Shown here: positions 27,378 to 35,695 of the stretch, in pieces
How the letters are laid out: each line of letters begins with the position of its first letter
Numbering within the stretch: the first letter of the stretch is position 1
NCBI GenBank assembly: GCA_025934485.1
Contig: JAICXX010000005.1
Span: 30,846-94,845 of the forward strand
Length of the DNA: 64,000 nt
Direction of reading: 5' to 3'
From: Chitinophagaceae bacterium
GTDB taxonomy: Bacteria; Bacteroidota; Bacteroidia; Chitinophagales; Chitinophagaceae
Translations under genes and position numbers: made by a program
The notes under the pieces: model-generated
Database searches by the model: none
The model's input: the letters and a program-made list of their open reading frames with translations, nothing else
What the model was told of the DNA's origin: nothing

Positions 27378-28787
27378 GGAATTCTCGCCGGCGGTAACGG
27401 ATGCCGGAACGATGTTCTGATTAACGCGGAAGAAATTGTCCGGATCGTATTTACGTTTGATCGCCGCCAGACGATCATAATTTTGCCGGTAACTGGCTTT
27501 AATACGATCCTGTCCTTCGTTCATGATAAAATTCAGATAAGCTCCGCCCGAAGAATAAGGATGCGTAGCTTCCCAATAGTCCTTGCACCAGGTGGTGATC
27601 TTCTCCGCATTGGCGGCATCGGCGTCGACGCCAATGATCACGCCTGCATATTTGGCGTCCCTGTAAGCCCAGGGAGTAGCATCGGCACCTACTCTTCCGG
27701 CCGCGCCGCTGATGGGGTAAAGGTGCATTTGGGATAGCGGCGTCGGGATCTTCCGTCCAAAGGCATAGTGCTTCTCCCGTACTTCCGGTCCGAGCTCATT
27801 AAAGAAATCGGCGCGCCAATACCATTGGAGACCCGGTGGGAACAGGCCATCGAACATGCGTTGGATGGCAGGATAAGGCATGGGACCCATGTGCTCGAAG
27901 ATGGGTTTTTTGGCCCTTACGGGTTTGAAAATATTTTCGGCCTGCAACAAATCGCCGGCGTAGCACCAGACGATGCCGCAAAAATGTTTGTGATGAAGGC
28001 TCTCCGGAAACGGCGGCCCGGGGATCGTGAGAACGGCAATAAAGCCATTGAGGTCGTCGGGCGCTTTGTTGATGAAATCGTGGTACCACTCCATTATCTC
28101 TTCCGTTTGGTCAACGGGCCAGAGTGTTACACCGCCAAAGATCTCGCTCACAGGATGCGCCTGGAAAAGGAAGGACGTAACGATCCCGAAGTTGCCGCCG
28201 CCTCCGCGAACAGCCCAGAAAAGATCCTCATTTCTGCTGGCGTTGGCGATGGCAACCGTCCCGTCCGCCAGGACCATCTCTACCTCCAGCAAATTATCGA
28301 TAGTCAACCCATATTTTCTCGACAGATAACCGATCCCTCCCCCGAGCGCTAAACCGCCTATGCCGGTTGTGGACAAGATCCCGGCGGGTACGGCAAGACC
28401 GAAAGCATGTGTTGCGTGATCTATTTCTCCAAGTGTATTGCCGCCGCCCACCCGGACCTTGCCGGTAGAAGGGTCGACGGTGGTGTATTTTATTCCGGCC
28501 AGGTCGATGACCATTCCGTTGTCGCACAAGCCAAGGCCGCCGCCGTTGTGCCCTCCGCCCCTGACGGCAACAAGCAGTTCATGTTCCCTGCCGAATTTGA
28601 CGGCGTAAATGACGTCGGCGACATCCCTGCATTGGACGATCAAGCCGGGCCGTTTGTCGATCATTCCATTGTAAACCTTGCGTGCCCGATCGTATTTTTC
28701 ATTCGAGGGAAGGATAACCTCGCCGCTGATCCGGGAGACGAGGCTTTCGATGGCGGAAGCATCGAGACTGCTAACTACATTTGCCAT
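27366..28787 (-). CDS. FAD-linked oxidase, berberine-bridge-enzyme type
   Basis: 473 residues from the ATG at 28787 (MANVVSS...). An upstream in-frame start at 28850 exists, but a perfect -7 box lies between the two, which favours the shorter form. The N-terminal half is a PCMH-type FAD domain (VRGGGHNGGGLGLCDNGMVIDL, with a His at the flavin-linking position). GIGGLALGGGIGYLSRKYG and NLLEVEMVLADG follow, and the C terminus has the BBE motif (YDPDNFFRVNQNI). No Cys is seen at the usual second flavin-attachment site by eye. These enzymes oxidise sugars or alcohols with O2. No signal peptide. The AraC-type gene lies just upstream on the same strand. Confidence 0.9.
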   Translation of the reverse strand: MANVVSSLDASAIESLVSRISGEVILPSNEKYDRARKVYNGMIDKRPGLIVQCRDVADVIYAVKFGREHELLVAVRGGGHNGGGLGLCDNGMVIDLAGIKYTTVDPSTGKVRVGGGNTLGEIDHATHAFGLAVPAGILSTTGIGGLALGGGIGYLSRKYGLTIDNLLEVEMVLADGTVAIANASRNEDLFWAVRGGGGNFGIVTSFLFQAHPVSEIFGGVTLWPVDQTEEIMEWYHDFINKAPDDLNGFIAVLTIPGPPFPESLHHKHFCGIVWCYAGDLLQAENIFKPVRAKKPIFEHMGPMPYPAIQRMFDGLFPPGLQWYWRADFFNELGPEVREKHYAFGRKIPTPLSQMHLYPISGAAGRVGADATPWAYRDAKYAGVIIGVDADAANAEKITTWCKDYWEATHPYSSGGAYLNFIMNEGQDRIKASYRQNYDRLAAIKRKYDPDNFFRVNQNIVPASVTAGENSLAV

Positions 28788-28828
28788 AATAAAATGTGTT
28801 TGACGCCTTAAAATTTGGTTGAATGGCT

Positions 28829-28836
28829 CAAAGATA
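28829..28836 (-). promoter_or_regulatory. Perfect -7 box for the FAD oxidase gene
   Basis: The minus strand reads TATCTTTG here, an exact TAnnTTTG, 41 bases before the ATG at 28787. Its position makes the upstream in-frame start at 28850 unlikely. Confidence 0.55.
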
Positions 28837-28911
28837 ATTTTAGCAAACACCGCTGTCTACTACAATTGAATCAAATGTTCGCAAATTTGAGTCAGTGCCG
28901 CGCTGTCGAGG

Positions 28912-30018
28912 TCAATCGGCCGGCTCGGCAAGATAATCGGAAGGCGTGCGACCGTATTGTTGCTGAAAGCATTTTGAAAAATAGGACGGGCTGTTGAAGC
29001 CGGTCTCGAAAGCGACTTCCGAGACATTCCAGGTATGCCTGTCGAGCAGTCTGCGGGCTTCATGGAGGCGATATTCCTTCAGGAAGGTATTGGGCGACTT
29101 GCCGGTGAGCGAGACCAGCTTTCGATAGAATTGGGATCTGCTGCAGCCAATCGGCTTTTCGAAATCATCGACTTTCACATCGGCTTTTTTCCAGGCCGAT
29201 TCGGTAAAATCCATTAAGGCCGTGAGGAATTGCTGGTCCACGGGACTAAGGCAGTGGGTCTTTTTCCGGTCGGGAAGACCGCGTGGCATTTCTTTGTCAT
29301 AGAGTTCCCTGACCTCGGAAGAAAGAATGATCTCGCCTTTGACGATGCGGCACATCCGTTCCACCAGCCGGATGGCATCTTCAAAGATCGCAGGTTTATC
29401 GGTCACCGGTTCTCCGGCGCTAAGGCCGATCTTGACGGAGGCACCCATATTCTTCAATGCTTTGTTTTTTTCGAACTGCAGCCGGATCTCGAATGCCGCC
29501 CGGATGGCATTGGCCACCGATCTGAAGGAAGTTACCAGGTGGTTGTCGTTTCTTCTGACAAGTTTTCCTTCGAAGGCGAGGAATAGGTCGAGCATCGTTT
29601 GGCCAAATCGTTCGACGAGGAGATCCGTGCGTTCGGACACGCGTGGTACCGTCGAAGGCAGTTCCAGCAGTACCAGCATGACGACCCTGAACGCCGACTC
29701 GTCAATGGTAGTTGGCGCATCCGGCCCGTTTTTCTCAGGATCCTGTATCCTTCCGAGAAAGGCTTCAACCAGGGCAGGGTTGACTTCAATGATGCGGTTG
29801 GGAACCTGGCCATGGGCATGGTTGTGCATGGCCGTGATCGCGGTGACATCGGGCGCTTCGATGAGGCAAAATGCAGTGTTACGGTGTTCATCGCACCAAT
29901 AGGTTAGTCCCCGACAACCGAACCGGTCCTGGATCTTCAGATCCTGTTGATGGAGTTCGGCCACCTGTGCCGCCGTTACATTTTCGGGGAGGTCATGACG
30001 ATCCATATAAATCGGCAT
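28912..30018 (-). CDS. Three-domain regulator: DUF4242 + cyclase-like + AraC DNA-binding
   Basis: 368 residues. Residues 1-80 match the small ferredoxin-like DUF4242 fold (MPIYMDRHDLPENVTAAQVA; CLIEAPD; MHNHAHG), a family reported to include nickel-binding proteins. Residues 108-240 look like a degenerate class III nucleotide-cyclase homology domain (GKLVRRNDNHLVTSF where active enzymes have a G-D pair; VKIGLSAGEP; IFEDAIRLVERM), probably a non-catalytic sensor. Residues 262-364 are an AraC-type double helix-turn-helix (CSRSQFYRKLVSLTGKSPN; VAFETGFNSPSYFSKCFQQQ). It probably controls the FAD oxidase 124 bases downstream, sensing a metal, nucleotide or other ligand. Confidence 0.82.
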   Translation of the reverse strand: MPIYMDRHDLPENVTAAQVAELHQQDLKIQDRFGCRGLTYWCDEHRNTAFCLIEAPDVTAITAMHNHAHGQVPNRIIEVNPALVEAFLGRIQDPEKNGPDAPTTIDESAFRVVMLVLLELPSTVPRVSERTDLLVERFGQTMLDLFLAFEGKLVRRNDNHLVTSFRSVANAIRAAFEIRLQFEKNKALKNMGASVKIGLSAGEPVTDKPAIFEDAIRLVERMCRIVKGEIILSSEVRELYDKEMPRGLPDRKKTHCLSPVDQQFLTALMDFTESAWKKADVKVDDFEKPIGCSRSQFYRKLVSLTGKSPNTFLKEYRLHEARRLLDRHTWNVSEVAFETGFNSPSYFSKCFQQQYGRTPSDYLAEPAD

Positions 30019-30094
30019 ATGGAAAAATTTTATTAGGAGGAATGGTGGGGGTAGATAAGGCTAATTTAATCATTTCCCCGAAAATTTTTCGTTG

Positions 30095-30102
30095 TATCTT
30101 TA
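30095..30102 (+). promoter_or_regulatory. -7 box TATCTTTA before a small Cys-rich gene
   Basis: TATCTTTA differs from TAnnTTTG only in the last base and ends 5 bases before the TTG start at 30108, the same close spacing seen at other genes of the window. Confidence 0.4.
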
Positions 30103-30107
30103 GACCA

Positions 30108-30461
30108 TTGAAGCTCCGCGCACTCATATTATCCCTTTGCACCCTGTTCTACCTGGTAGAATACACGGCGGTACCGCGCATACTGGCACAGTCGTCGGCT
30201 GCCTGCTCAAATCCGTCGGCGCCACATACTGAAACTTGCTGCCACCGGCCTTCAAAACCCGAAGAAAGGCAATGCCCGGGGAAACGATGCAACCCGTTAG
30301 CGGACTGCTGCTTGAATTGCCCTTTCTGCTACGTGACACTGCTCCCCGCGCAATCGCCGACGCAACAGCAGGAACGCAAGAAAACCGAATACAATCTCTG
30401 GTCCTCCTCCTATATTTATCTCTATCACGCCTCCTGTTGGAAACCGCCCAGTGCCGCATAG
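30108..30461 (+). CDS. Small secreted Cys-rich protein (TTG start)
   Basis: 117 residues if translation starts at the TTG at 30108. There is no ATG in frame near the signal peptide, so ordinary gene callers may miss it. After KLRALILSLCTLFYLVEYTA comes a mature part with many Cys (CSNPS; TETCCHRP; CPGKRCNPLADCCLNCPFCY), then a tail ending YLYHASCWKPPSAA. The layout, with a signal peptide, a Cys cluster and a C-terminal Y-x-x-x-W-(K/R)-PP, resembles small periplasmic proteins that accompany metal genes in Bacteroidota; that likeness is from memory. The 56-residue Cys-rich gene follows 50 bases later. Confidence 0.6.
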   Translation: MKLRALILSLCTLFYLVEYTAVPRILAQSSAACSNPSAPHTETCCHRPSKPEERQCPGKRCNPLADCCLNCPFCYVTLLPAQSPTQQQERKKTEYNLWSSSYIYLYHASCWKPPSAA

Positions 30462-30511
30462 CGCATAAACGATCACAGAACACATTCCATAATAATTTTA
30501 ACTCGAATAAT

Positions 30512-30682
30512 ATGAGAAAGGCATTTTTATTGGCCCTCACGGCCGCATTGCTGACCAGCCCCGCTGCATTTGCAAATGGCGGAAAGGCAAAAAAGCAAAC
30601 TTGTACCCATTGTACCAAACAAAACTGCACCGGCCAGAAATGTGACCAATGCTGTAAGAATGGGCAATGTAAAAAGGGATAA
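30512..30682 (+). CDS. Tiny secreted Cys-rich peptide, 56 residues
   Basis: MRKAFLLALTAALLTSPAAF is a clean signal peptide, leaving a mature peptide of about 35 residues with CTHC, NC, KCDQCC and QCKKG. It has seven Cys and several Lys. It is likely a periplasmic metal-binding or disulfide-bonded peptide. It follows the other Cys-rich gene and ends before a good terminator at 30704. Start chosen at the internal ATG because the longer frame upstream is not protein-like. Confidence 0.7.
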   Translation: MRKAFLLALTAALLTSPAAFANGGKAKKQTCTHCTKQNCTGQKCDQCCKNGQCKKG

Positions 30683-30699
30683 TTCTTTCCGGATAGTTA

Positions 30700-31005
30700 T
30701 CAGGACGGCTCCGCCTCGGCGGGGCCGTTTTCATTCGGAGCCGGCAAGATCTCCATGATATCCGCAGCCGGGGGAACACCGGCAGTGTCCGCAGATGTAT
30801 AGGGCGAGTTTCTGCCCCACACCAAAGGCAGCATCTCGAGTTGCTCTTTTTCCGTTAACGACTTATAGATGACAATCAATCGATTCCTCATCTCCTGCAG
30901 CGTTTCATGCGGGGTAGTCTCCAGGCAAGCAACAAAGGTCTTGACTTCGGTGATAAGCAGCTTCCGCAATGCTGTGGCGGACAATTGATCAAAGGGTTCA
31001 TCCAT
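30700..31005 (-). CDS. Hypothetical small protein, 101 residues
   Basis: The family is not recognised. The start is the ATG at 31005, as the frame upstream is not protein-like. It is acidic and helical (FDQLSATALRKLLITEVKTF; ETLQEMRNRLIVIYKSLTEK), soluble, with a Pro/Glu-rich tail. It might be a small cytoplasmic regulator or adaptor. It lies downstream of the TonB receptor but beyond that gene's terminator, so it probably has its own promoter in 31006-31185. Confidence 0.65.
   Translation of the reverse strand: MDEPFDQLSATALRKLLITEVKTFVACLETTPHETLQEMRNRLIVIYKSLTEKEQLEMLPLVWGRNSPYTSADTAGVPPAADIMEILPAPNENGPAEAEPS
30704..30732 (+). terminator. Rho-independent terminator inside the end of a convergent gene
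   Basis: CGGCTCCGCC and GGCGGGGCCG pair as a GC stem of about 8 bp, followed by TTTT at 30728-30731. It ends the small Cys-rich gene. The same bases encode the last residues of the minus-strand gene 30700-31005. Confidence 0.75.
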
Positions 31006-31185
31006 TGTTATAATGCTAATGAGAAGAATCGAAATGGCATGCAAACCGCTTACCCAGGGACCTCCAGGCATCTGACACAATCCGATAAGACGATCTGTTG
31101 AATGGAAACCGCGCCTGCATCCCCTCAGGCGGCTTTGGTACGATTTTGCTTTAAGCACAAAAAACGCGCCGTATTTGGGTATTTT

Positions 31186-31214
31186 CAAAAAAAGTCCCGC
31201 GGTAGCGGAACTTT
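31186..31214 (-). terminator. Rho-independent terminator of the TonB receptor gene
   Basis: On the minus strand AAAGTTCCGC-TACC-GCGGGACTTT forms a 10-bp stem with one mismatch, and the T-run continues past the stem. It starts 9 bases after the receptor stop codon. Confidence 0.85.
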
Positions 31215-31222
31215 TCGATATT

Positions 31223-33412
31223 TTATAAAGTATACTTGACTGCCACACTGATAACCCGCCCCTCCAGCGGCGCATAGATCTCGTTGAACACGGGGTCCTG
31301 CGGCGTGCCCGTAAAAAGCGGACCAAACCGGCTTTGCCGCGTATCGGTGAGATTCTCCACATTCAACAAGCCCGCCCAATGCCCCCAGCTGCGCTGCACC
31401 ATGACATCGAAGGTCCAGAAATCCCGGCCAGCCAAACCATTATCGAGCATCTGCCCACTGGTATAAAATCCTTCGACACCCGCCTTCCATTTGGGTTCGG
31501 CTTCATACACCACACTGGTCGATAGCCTGCTGTGCGGTGTCAACGGAAGCTGTGGGCTGCCCGGCAAGTATTCCTGTCGCGCCTGCGTATACGTATAGCC
31601 AACCTGTAGCGTCAGGTCGTCCTGTGTCAACCGAACGTTCGTCTCGGACCCGTAAGCCGCCACGGGACCGGGTGCGTTAATATAGTACAACCAGCCGCGT
31701 TGCAGACTATCGGCCCGTGGGATCAATGCATGATCCAGCCGGGTGTAATAAAGATTCTCGTCGGCGGTGAAATAAAGGTCGTCCCCTAAACTTCCCTTGT
31801 AAGCGACGGCGAGATTCGCGCTGGCGGACCGCTCCGCCTGTACACTCGAGGCGATAGGATAGACCTGCTGATAAGCGTCTTCCTCATCGGAAGCATTGAA
31901 CACTGTCGGTAGTTTATAAGCCAACCCTCCACCCAGGCGGAAACTAAGATCCTTCAAGGGTTTATACAGCAATGCGAGCCGGGGCAAAAAGTACAGGATA
32001 TGCTCCACGTCACCACGCGCGCCGGCCTCGACGGTGAACTGCCGGGATAACGCCCAGTCATCCTGCGCGAAGACACCCACGGTGTTATGTGTATAGCCGA
32101 GGGCTGTATGCGGCGCGGCGGGCTGGAACTCGTCGGTGATCAGGTCAGCTCCGGCGACAAACGTATGCGCACCGCTGATGCTGCTGTAGCTGCCTTCCGT
32201 AAAAGAGGAGATTTCGGCCCCCGAGAAACCGGTGGAGATCAGTGGCGCGGTACTGTCGGCACCGCCCGTAGTCTGTCCGATCGACCGGTAAAAATAAGCC
32301 ACGGAATTCTTCAGCGAAAACGTTTGTTGATGTGCCGCCTTATGGGTCAGCATGAGCTGATAGTAATCCCGGTCGGTATGATTTTTCTGCAGGAACGGAT
32401 GGAGGTCGCTAACGTCATGACGTACGGCCTCCAGATCCCCGCCATCGCGGTCTTCGGTGGAGACATTGATACCCAGCCGGAGCGTTGTGCTGTCGTCCGG
32501 ATACCAAAAGAACGTCGGCGCAATCGTTCCCTGACGCACCTTGGGCAGATCGGTAAAACCGTCGTTATTGACGTCGGTGGGTGTTTGGCGGCTGACCGTT
32601 CCCGTTACCGTCAGGCCCGTATACTTTCCCCGGTGGCTATAAAAGGCGCCGAGATCGGTGCCCCCCTTGCTGGTTTGATTCACGATGGCGTTGAAATGAA
32701 TGGCCGTATCAGGATGGCGGCTGATGAGATTGATGATGCCGGCAATGGCGTCACCGCCGTAGAGCGCGGAACCTGCTCCTTTGATGACTTCGACCTGATG
32801 TAGGTCTAGTGGGGGAACCTGCAATATGCTCAGGCTGCCGGAAAACCCTCCATAAAGAGGGAAGCCGTCTTTGAGCATCTGGGTATACCTGCCATCCAGC
32901 CCCTGTAAACGAATGGTGACATTACCCGACATTGCGGACGTGGTTTGTACCTGTGTCCCTGACAGCTCGGTGAGCAGTTCGCGTATATTGGCCGGGGACT
33001 CGCCTATGCCCTCGTCGATATCCTCCCGGTCGATCACCTGAACGGTGATCGGACTGTTCTTTAGTAACTGATTGGTACGAGTGGAGGAAATGACCACGTC
33101 TTGCATGGTTTCGATATCCGGGTCGAGATTCACGGTAAGAATGCCCCCTTCCGCCGGCATAGTCAGAAGAACCTCTTTCTCCCGGAAACCCACAGCGGTA
33201 TAAGTGAGCGAATATTTCCCCGGCTCCAGGACAGGCAGGATCGCTACCCCCAGCGAATCGGCTGCCACGGTCTTGTTGACCGGCGAAATCCGGATGGTGA
33301 CACCGGCGATAGGCTGATGAGTGTCGTCATTGATGATATGTATAGTGGTACGTTGTTGTGCCAGAAGAGGACGGCTGCACAATAGCAGCAGAAGCCCGAA
33401 AAATGGTTTCAT
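31223..33412 (-). CDS. TonB-dependent receptor (BtuB/FepA-like)
   Basis: 729 residues. Signal peptide (1-19), a carboxypeptidase-regulatory-like domain (about 21-97), a TonB-box region (MQDVVISSTRTNQLL), a plug domain (about 112-230, with VEVIKGAGSALYGGDAIAGI) and a 22-strand barrel ending in KYTL. It is shorter than SusC and has no SusD partner, so it likely takes up a siderophore, metal chelate or vitamin. The neighbouring Cys-rich and copper-type proteins make a metal substrate plausible but unproven. The upstream genes on the minus strand may be co-transcribed. Confidence 0.92.
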   Translation of the reverse strand: MKPFFGLLLLLCSRPLLAQQRTTIHIINDDTHQPIAGVTIRISPVNKTVAADSLGVAILPVLEPGKYSLTYTAVGFREKEVLLTMPAEGGILTVNLDPDIETMQDVVISSTRTNQLLKNSPITVQVIDREDIDEGIGESPANIRELLTELSGTQVQTTSAMSGNVTIRLQGLDGRYTQMLKDGFPLYGGFSGSLSILQVPPLDLHQVEVIKGAGSALYGGDAIAGIINLISRHPDTAIHFNAIVNQTSKGGTDLGAFYSHRGKYTGLTVTGTVSRQTPTDVNNDGFTDLPKVRQGTIAPTFFWYPDDSTTLRLGINVSTEDRDGGDLEAVRHDVSDLHPFLQKNHTDRDYYQLMLTHKAAHQQTFSLKNSVAYFYRSIGQTTGGADSTAPLISTGFSGAEISSFTEGSYSSISGAHTFVAGADLITDEFQPAAPHTALGYTHNTVGVFAQDDWALSRQFTVEAGARGDVEHILYFLPRLALLYKPLKDLSFRLGGGLAYKLPTVFNASDEEDAYQQVYPIASSVQAERSASANLAVAYKGSLGDDLYFTADENLYYTRLDHALIPRADSLQRGWLYYINAPGPVAAYGSETNVRLTQDDLTLQVGYTYTQARQEYLPGSPQLPLTPHSRLSTSVVYEAEPKWKAGVEGFYTSGQMLDNGLAGRDFWTFDVMVQRSWGHWAGLLNVENLTDTRQSRFGPLFTGTPQDPVFNEIYAPLEGRVISVAVKYTL

Positions 33413-33480
33413 TTAAATTCTTTGCTGAGTTGATGGATCGGTGTAATAAGGTCGTTAGCGAGAGAGCCTGACAGCAAGGA

Positions 33481-34080
33481 TCAAATACGGAGGTTGCACA
33501 GCAAAAGCCAGCGCGGAGTGGAGCAGGGTGGGGGAGATAACCACAGATTTCTCGCAGGCCGGGCCACCGGCGCCATGCCCTGCTCGTAGTCAGCGACGGC
33601 CTTTTGACTTTGGTTGGTCTGAGCACTTACGGCCAGTTCAACCGTTGTCGTCTGTTGCGCGGCTGCTTGCTCCGGAACAACCCGCTGACCACCGCCCCAT
33701 TCGAGCGAGCTCAGGATAAACAACGCCCAGGCGGCGATCAGCATCCCTTGACGGAGATATTTTCGGCCAAACATCCAGGCCTTGTCGAGCCTCGCCGGAA
33801 GCTCGAACGTCCCGGGTACCCGGGCAACGGCCTCGCCAAAGCTGATCACCTGTTCGATAAGCCCCGTAAAAAGCACAAAAAGACTCGAAAGCAGATTTCC
33901 CTTTCGTGTCAAAGTAGGTAGGATCAATTGGCGGATAACCCGCATGCCGAGTGTGAGGAGATCGGTGATCAAAGTTGCCACCGGGCGGAAATATGGTCGG
34001 AGCTTTTTCAACTGGTGAAAGAACGAAGCTAGAGCAGGATTCTGGAGATTTCCTGAAACGCTCCGACCTTTGGATCTCAC
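33481..34080 (-). CDS. Putative membrane-anchored protein, 199 residues (GTG start)
   Basis: The frame begins with GTG overlapping the stop of the DUF6496 gene (GTGA). One clear membrane helix lies near residues 113-131 (GMLIAAWALFILSSLEWGG) and a weaker one near 66-82. A Gln/Thr-rich part and a short C-terminal PPPCSTPRWLLLCNLRI follow. An internal ATG (residue 46) could be the start instead. Codon use looks real, but the family is not recognised. It sits between the DUF6496 gene and the TonB receptor on the same strand. Confidence 0.5.
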   Translation of the reverse strand: MRSKGRSVSGNLQNPALASFFHQLKKLRPYFRPVATLITDLLTLGMRVIRQLILPTLTRKGNLLSSLFVLFTGLIEQVISFGEAVARVPGTFELPARLDKAWMFGRKYLRQGMLIAAWALFILSSLEWGGGQRVVPEQAAAQQTTTVELAVSAQTNQSQKAVADYEQGMAPVARPARNLWLSPPPCSTPRWLLLCNLRI

Positions 34081-34382
34081 CTCTTTCGCGCGGATTTCTT
34101 CTTTGGCGCGGATTTCTTCTTTGGCGCAGATTTTTTCTTTGGCGCAGATTTCTTGCGTGATGTCGACGATTTCTTCCGCGCAGAGGCACTCTTCTTCCGC
34201 GGAGCCGATTTTTTCTTCGGCACTTTTCCCCCGGCCTTCCGCGCCTCGGATAGTCCGATCGCAATAGCCTGCTTCCGGCTTTTCACCTTTTTCCCGCTGC
34301 GGCCGCTCTTCAGCTGGCCATGTTTCTCTTCATGCAGCGCTTTCCCTACCTTGTCTTTTGACTTTTGTCCATATTTTGCCAT
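34077..34382 (-). CDS. Lys-rich DUF6496-like protein
   Basis: 101 residues. The N-terminal part (KVGKALHEEKHGQLKSGRSG, then KQAIAIGLSEARKAGGKVP) matches small DUF6496-type proteins, which are common in Bacteroidota and Proteobacteria. The C-terminal half is repeated KKKSAP/RKKSA units, strongly basic and similar to histone H1 tails, so nucleic-acid binding is likely. An 18-bp DNA repeat underlies the tail. Confidence 0.85.
   Translation of the reverse strand: MAKYGQKSKDKVGKALHEEKHGQLKSGRSGKKVKSRKQAIAIGLSEARKAGGKVPKKKSAPRKKSASARKKSSTSRKKSAPKKKSAPKKKSAPKKKSARKR
34087..34158 (-). repeat. 18-bp repeat coding KKKSAP
   Basis: About four near-identical 18-bp units (plus strand GCGCGGATTTCTTCTTTG and variants) run in frame through the basic tail of the DUF6496 protein. 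This is a short, expandable minisatellite. Confidence 0.75.
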
Positions 34383-34471
34383 ATTTAAATGGGTTGATTC
34401 AAGAAGCCTGTCTCAAATCTTGTGCCCGCAAGCTCATCGGTGGCTGGCATCGGCTTTGATTACATGCTCAC

Positions 34472-35695
34472 ATGGAGAGAAAACACCGCCGCAGGAATTT
34501 TCTTTTGATCATAATAGGATCTTTGGTCATCATCCTTATTGCTTTTCGCATCGCCCTGCCTTACATCTTACTGAGATTCGTCAACAAGGAATTACAGACC
34601 ATTCCCGGCTATACCGGCCATGTCGACGACGTCGACGTTCACCTTATTCGCGGAGCTTATACCATCAGGACGATAAAACTCGACAAAACCGGGGGTAAGA
34701 TACCCGTGCCCTTCTTCTCTGCCGAGGTCATCGACCTTTCCGTGGAATGGAGCGCCATCTTTCATGGCCGCATCGTAGGCAAGATCATCGTCCGGCATCC
34801 GATCCTTAACTTTGCCAAAGGCCCCACCGAGGAAACCTCGCAAACCGGGATTCCTGCCAAGCCCTGGACAAAAGTGGTCAGCGACCTCATGCCGCTAAAG
34901 CTCAACCGCTTCGAGATCTTCGATGGGGAGGTCCACTACCGCGATTTCTACAGCAGCCCCAAGGTCAATATCTACGCGACCGATATCCATATCCTCGCGG
35001 AAAACCTCTCGAACGCAAAACACCAAAAAGAAGAATTGCCCAGCACCGTCGAAGCCACCTGCAACGGCATCTATGGCGGACACGCGACCCTGCACATGAA
35101 AATGGATGCCCTTAATCAATATCCTACCTTCTCGGCCAAAGCTGAACTCATCGATATGGACATTACAAAGCTCAACGATTTCCTTAGCGCCTATGCCAAG
35201 CTCGCAGTCCGGTCGGGCACTATCAGCATCTATACCGAAGCCGCCGCCAAGGATAGGAAGATCACCGGCTATACGAAGCCGATCATCAAAGACCTGCATG
35301 TGGTCAACTGGAAAGACGACAAAGGGCATCCGCTCAAGCTGGCCTGGGAAGGCCTGGTCGGCGCCGTGGCCTGGGTCGTCAAAAACCACGGCAAAGACCA
35401 GCTCGCCACCCGCGCGGAATTCTCGGGCGATCTCAAAGACCCCAATTTCAACACCTGGTACATCATCGGTCAGCTCTTGCGCAACGGATTCATCCAGGCC
35501 CTGTATCCCGCCCTCGAGAACGACATAAACATCAATTCCGTCAACGATGTAAAAGGCGGCACCAAAATGGGCAAGTTGTACGAAGGCTCCAAAGGCCCCG
35601 GCGCCGGCAAACAAGAAAAGAAGTCGCGCAAAGAAATGCGCAAAGAGAGAAAAGAAAAGAAAAAGGACGAGAAAAAAGAAAAAAACCAACAGTAA
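34472..35695 (+). CDS. AsmA/DUF748-like inner-membrane-anchored protein
   Basis: 407 residues. One N-terminal membrane helix (LLIIIGSLVIILIAFRIALP) is followed by a large periplasmic beta-rich part with DUF748/AsmA features (IPGYTGHVDDVDVHLIRGAY; SAEVIDLSVEWSAIFHGRIV). The family is linked to lipid transport and envelope upkeep. The C terminus (about 380-407) is an extreme Lys/Glu tail. The stop overlaps the LigD start (TAATG), so the two are co-translated, an unexpected pairing of an envelope and a DNA-repair gene. Confidence 0.8.
   Translation: MERKHRRRNFLLIIIGSLVIILIAFRIALPYILLRFVNKELQTIPGYTGHVDDVDVHLIRGAYTIRTIKLDKTGGKIPVPFFSAEVIDLSVEWSAIFHGRIVGKIIVRHPILNFAKGPTEETSQTGIPAKPWTKVVSDLMPLKLNRFEIFDGEVHYRDFYSSPKVNIYATDIHILAENLSNAKHQKEELPSTVEATCNGIYGGHATLHMKMDALNQYPTFSAKAELIDMDITKLNDFLSAYAKLAVRSGTISIYTEAAAKDRKITGYTKPIIKDLHVVNWKDDKGHPLKLAWEGLVGAVAWVVKNHGKDQLATRAEFSGDLKDPNFNTWYIIGQLLRNGFIQALYPALENDININSVNDVKGGTKMGKLYEGSKGPGAGKQEKKSRKEMRKERKEKKKDEKKEKNQQ

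Noticed and set aside
30124..30630. 168-codon minus frame across the Cys-rich genes
   Set aside because: The plus-strand frames have signal peptides, Cys clusters and a terminator; the minus frame has none of these.
32087..32803. 238-codon plus frame inside the TonB receptor
   Set aside because: Antisense of a clear receptor barrel and no family features.
33604..33921. 105-codon plus frame opposite the 199-residue membrane frame
   Set aside because: No signal, helix pattern or motif; composition like an antisense shadow.
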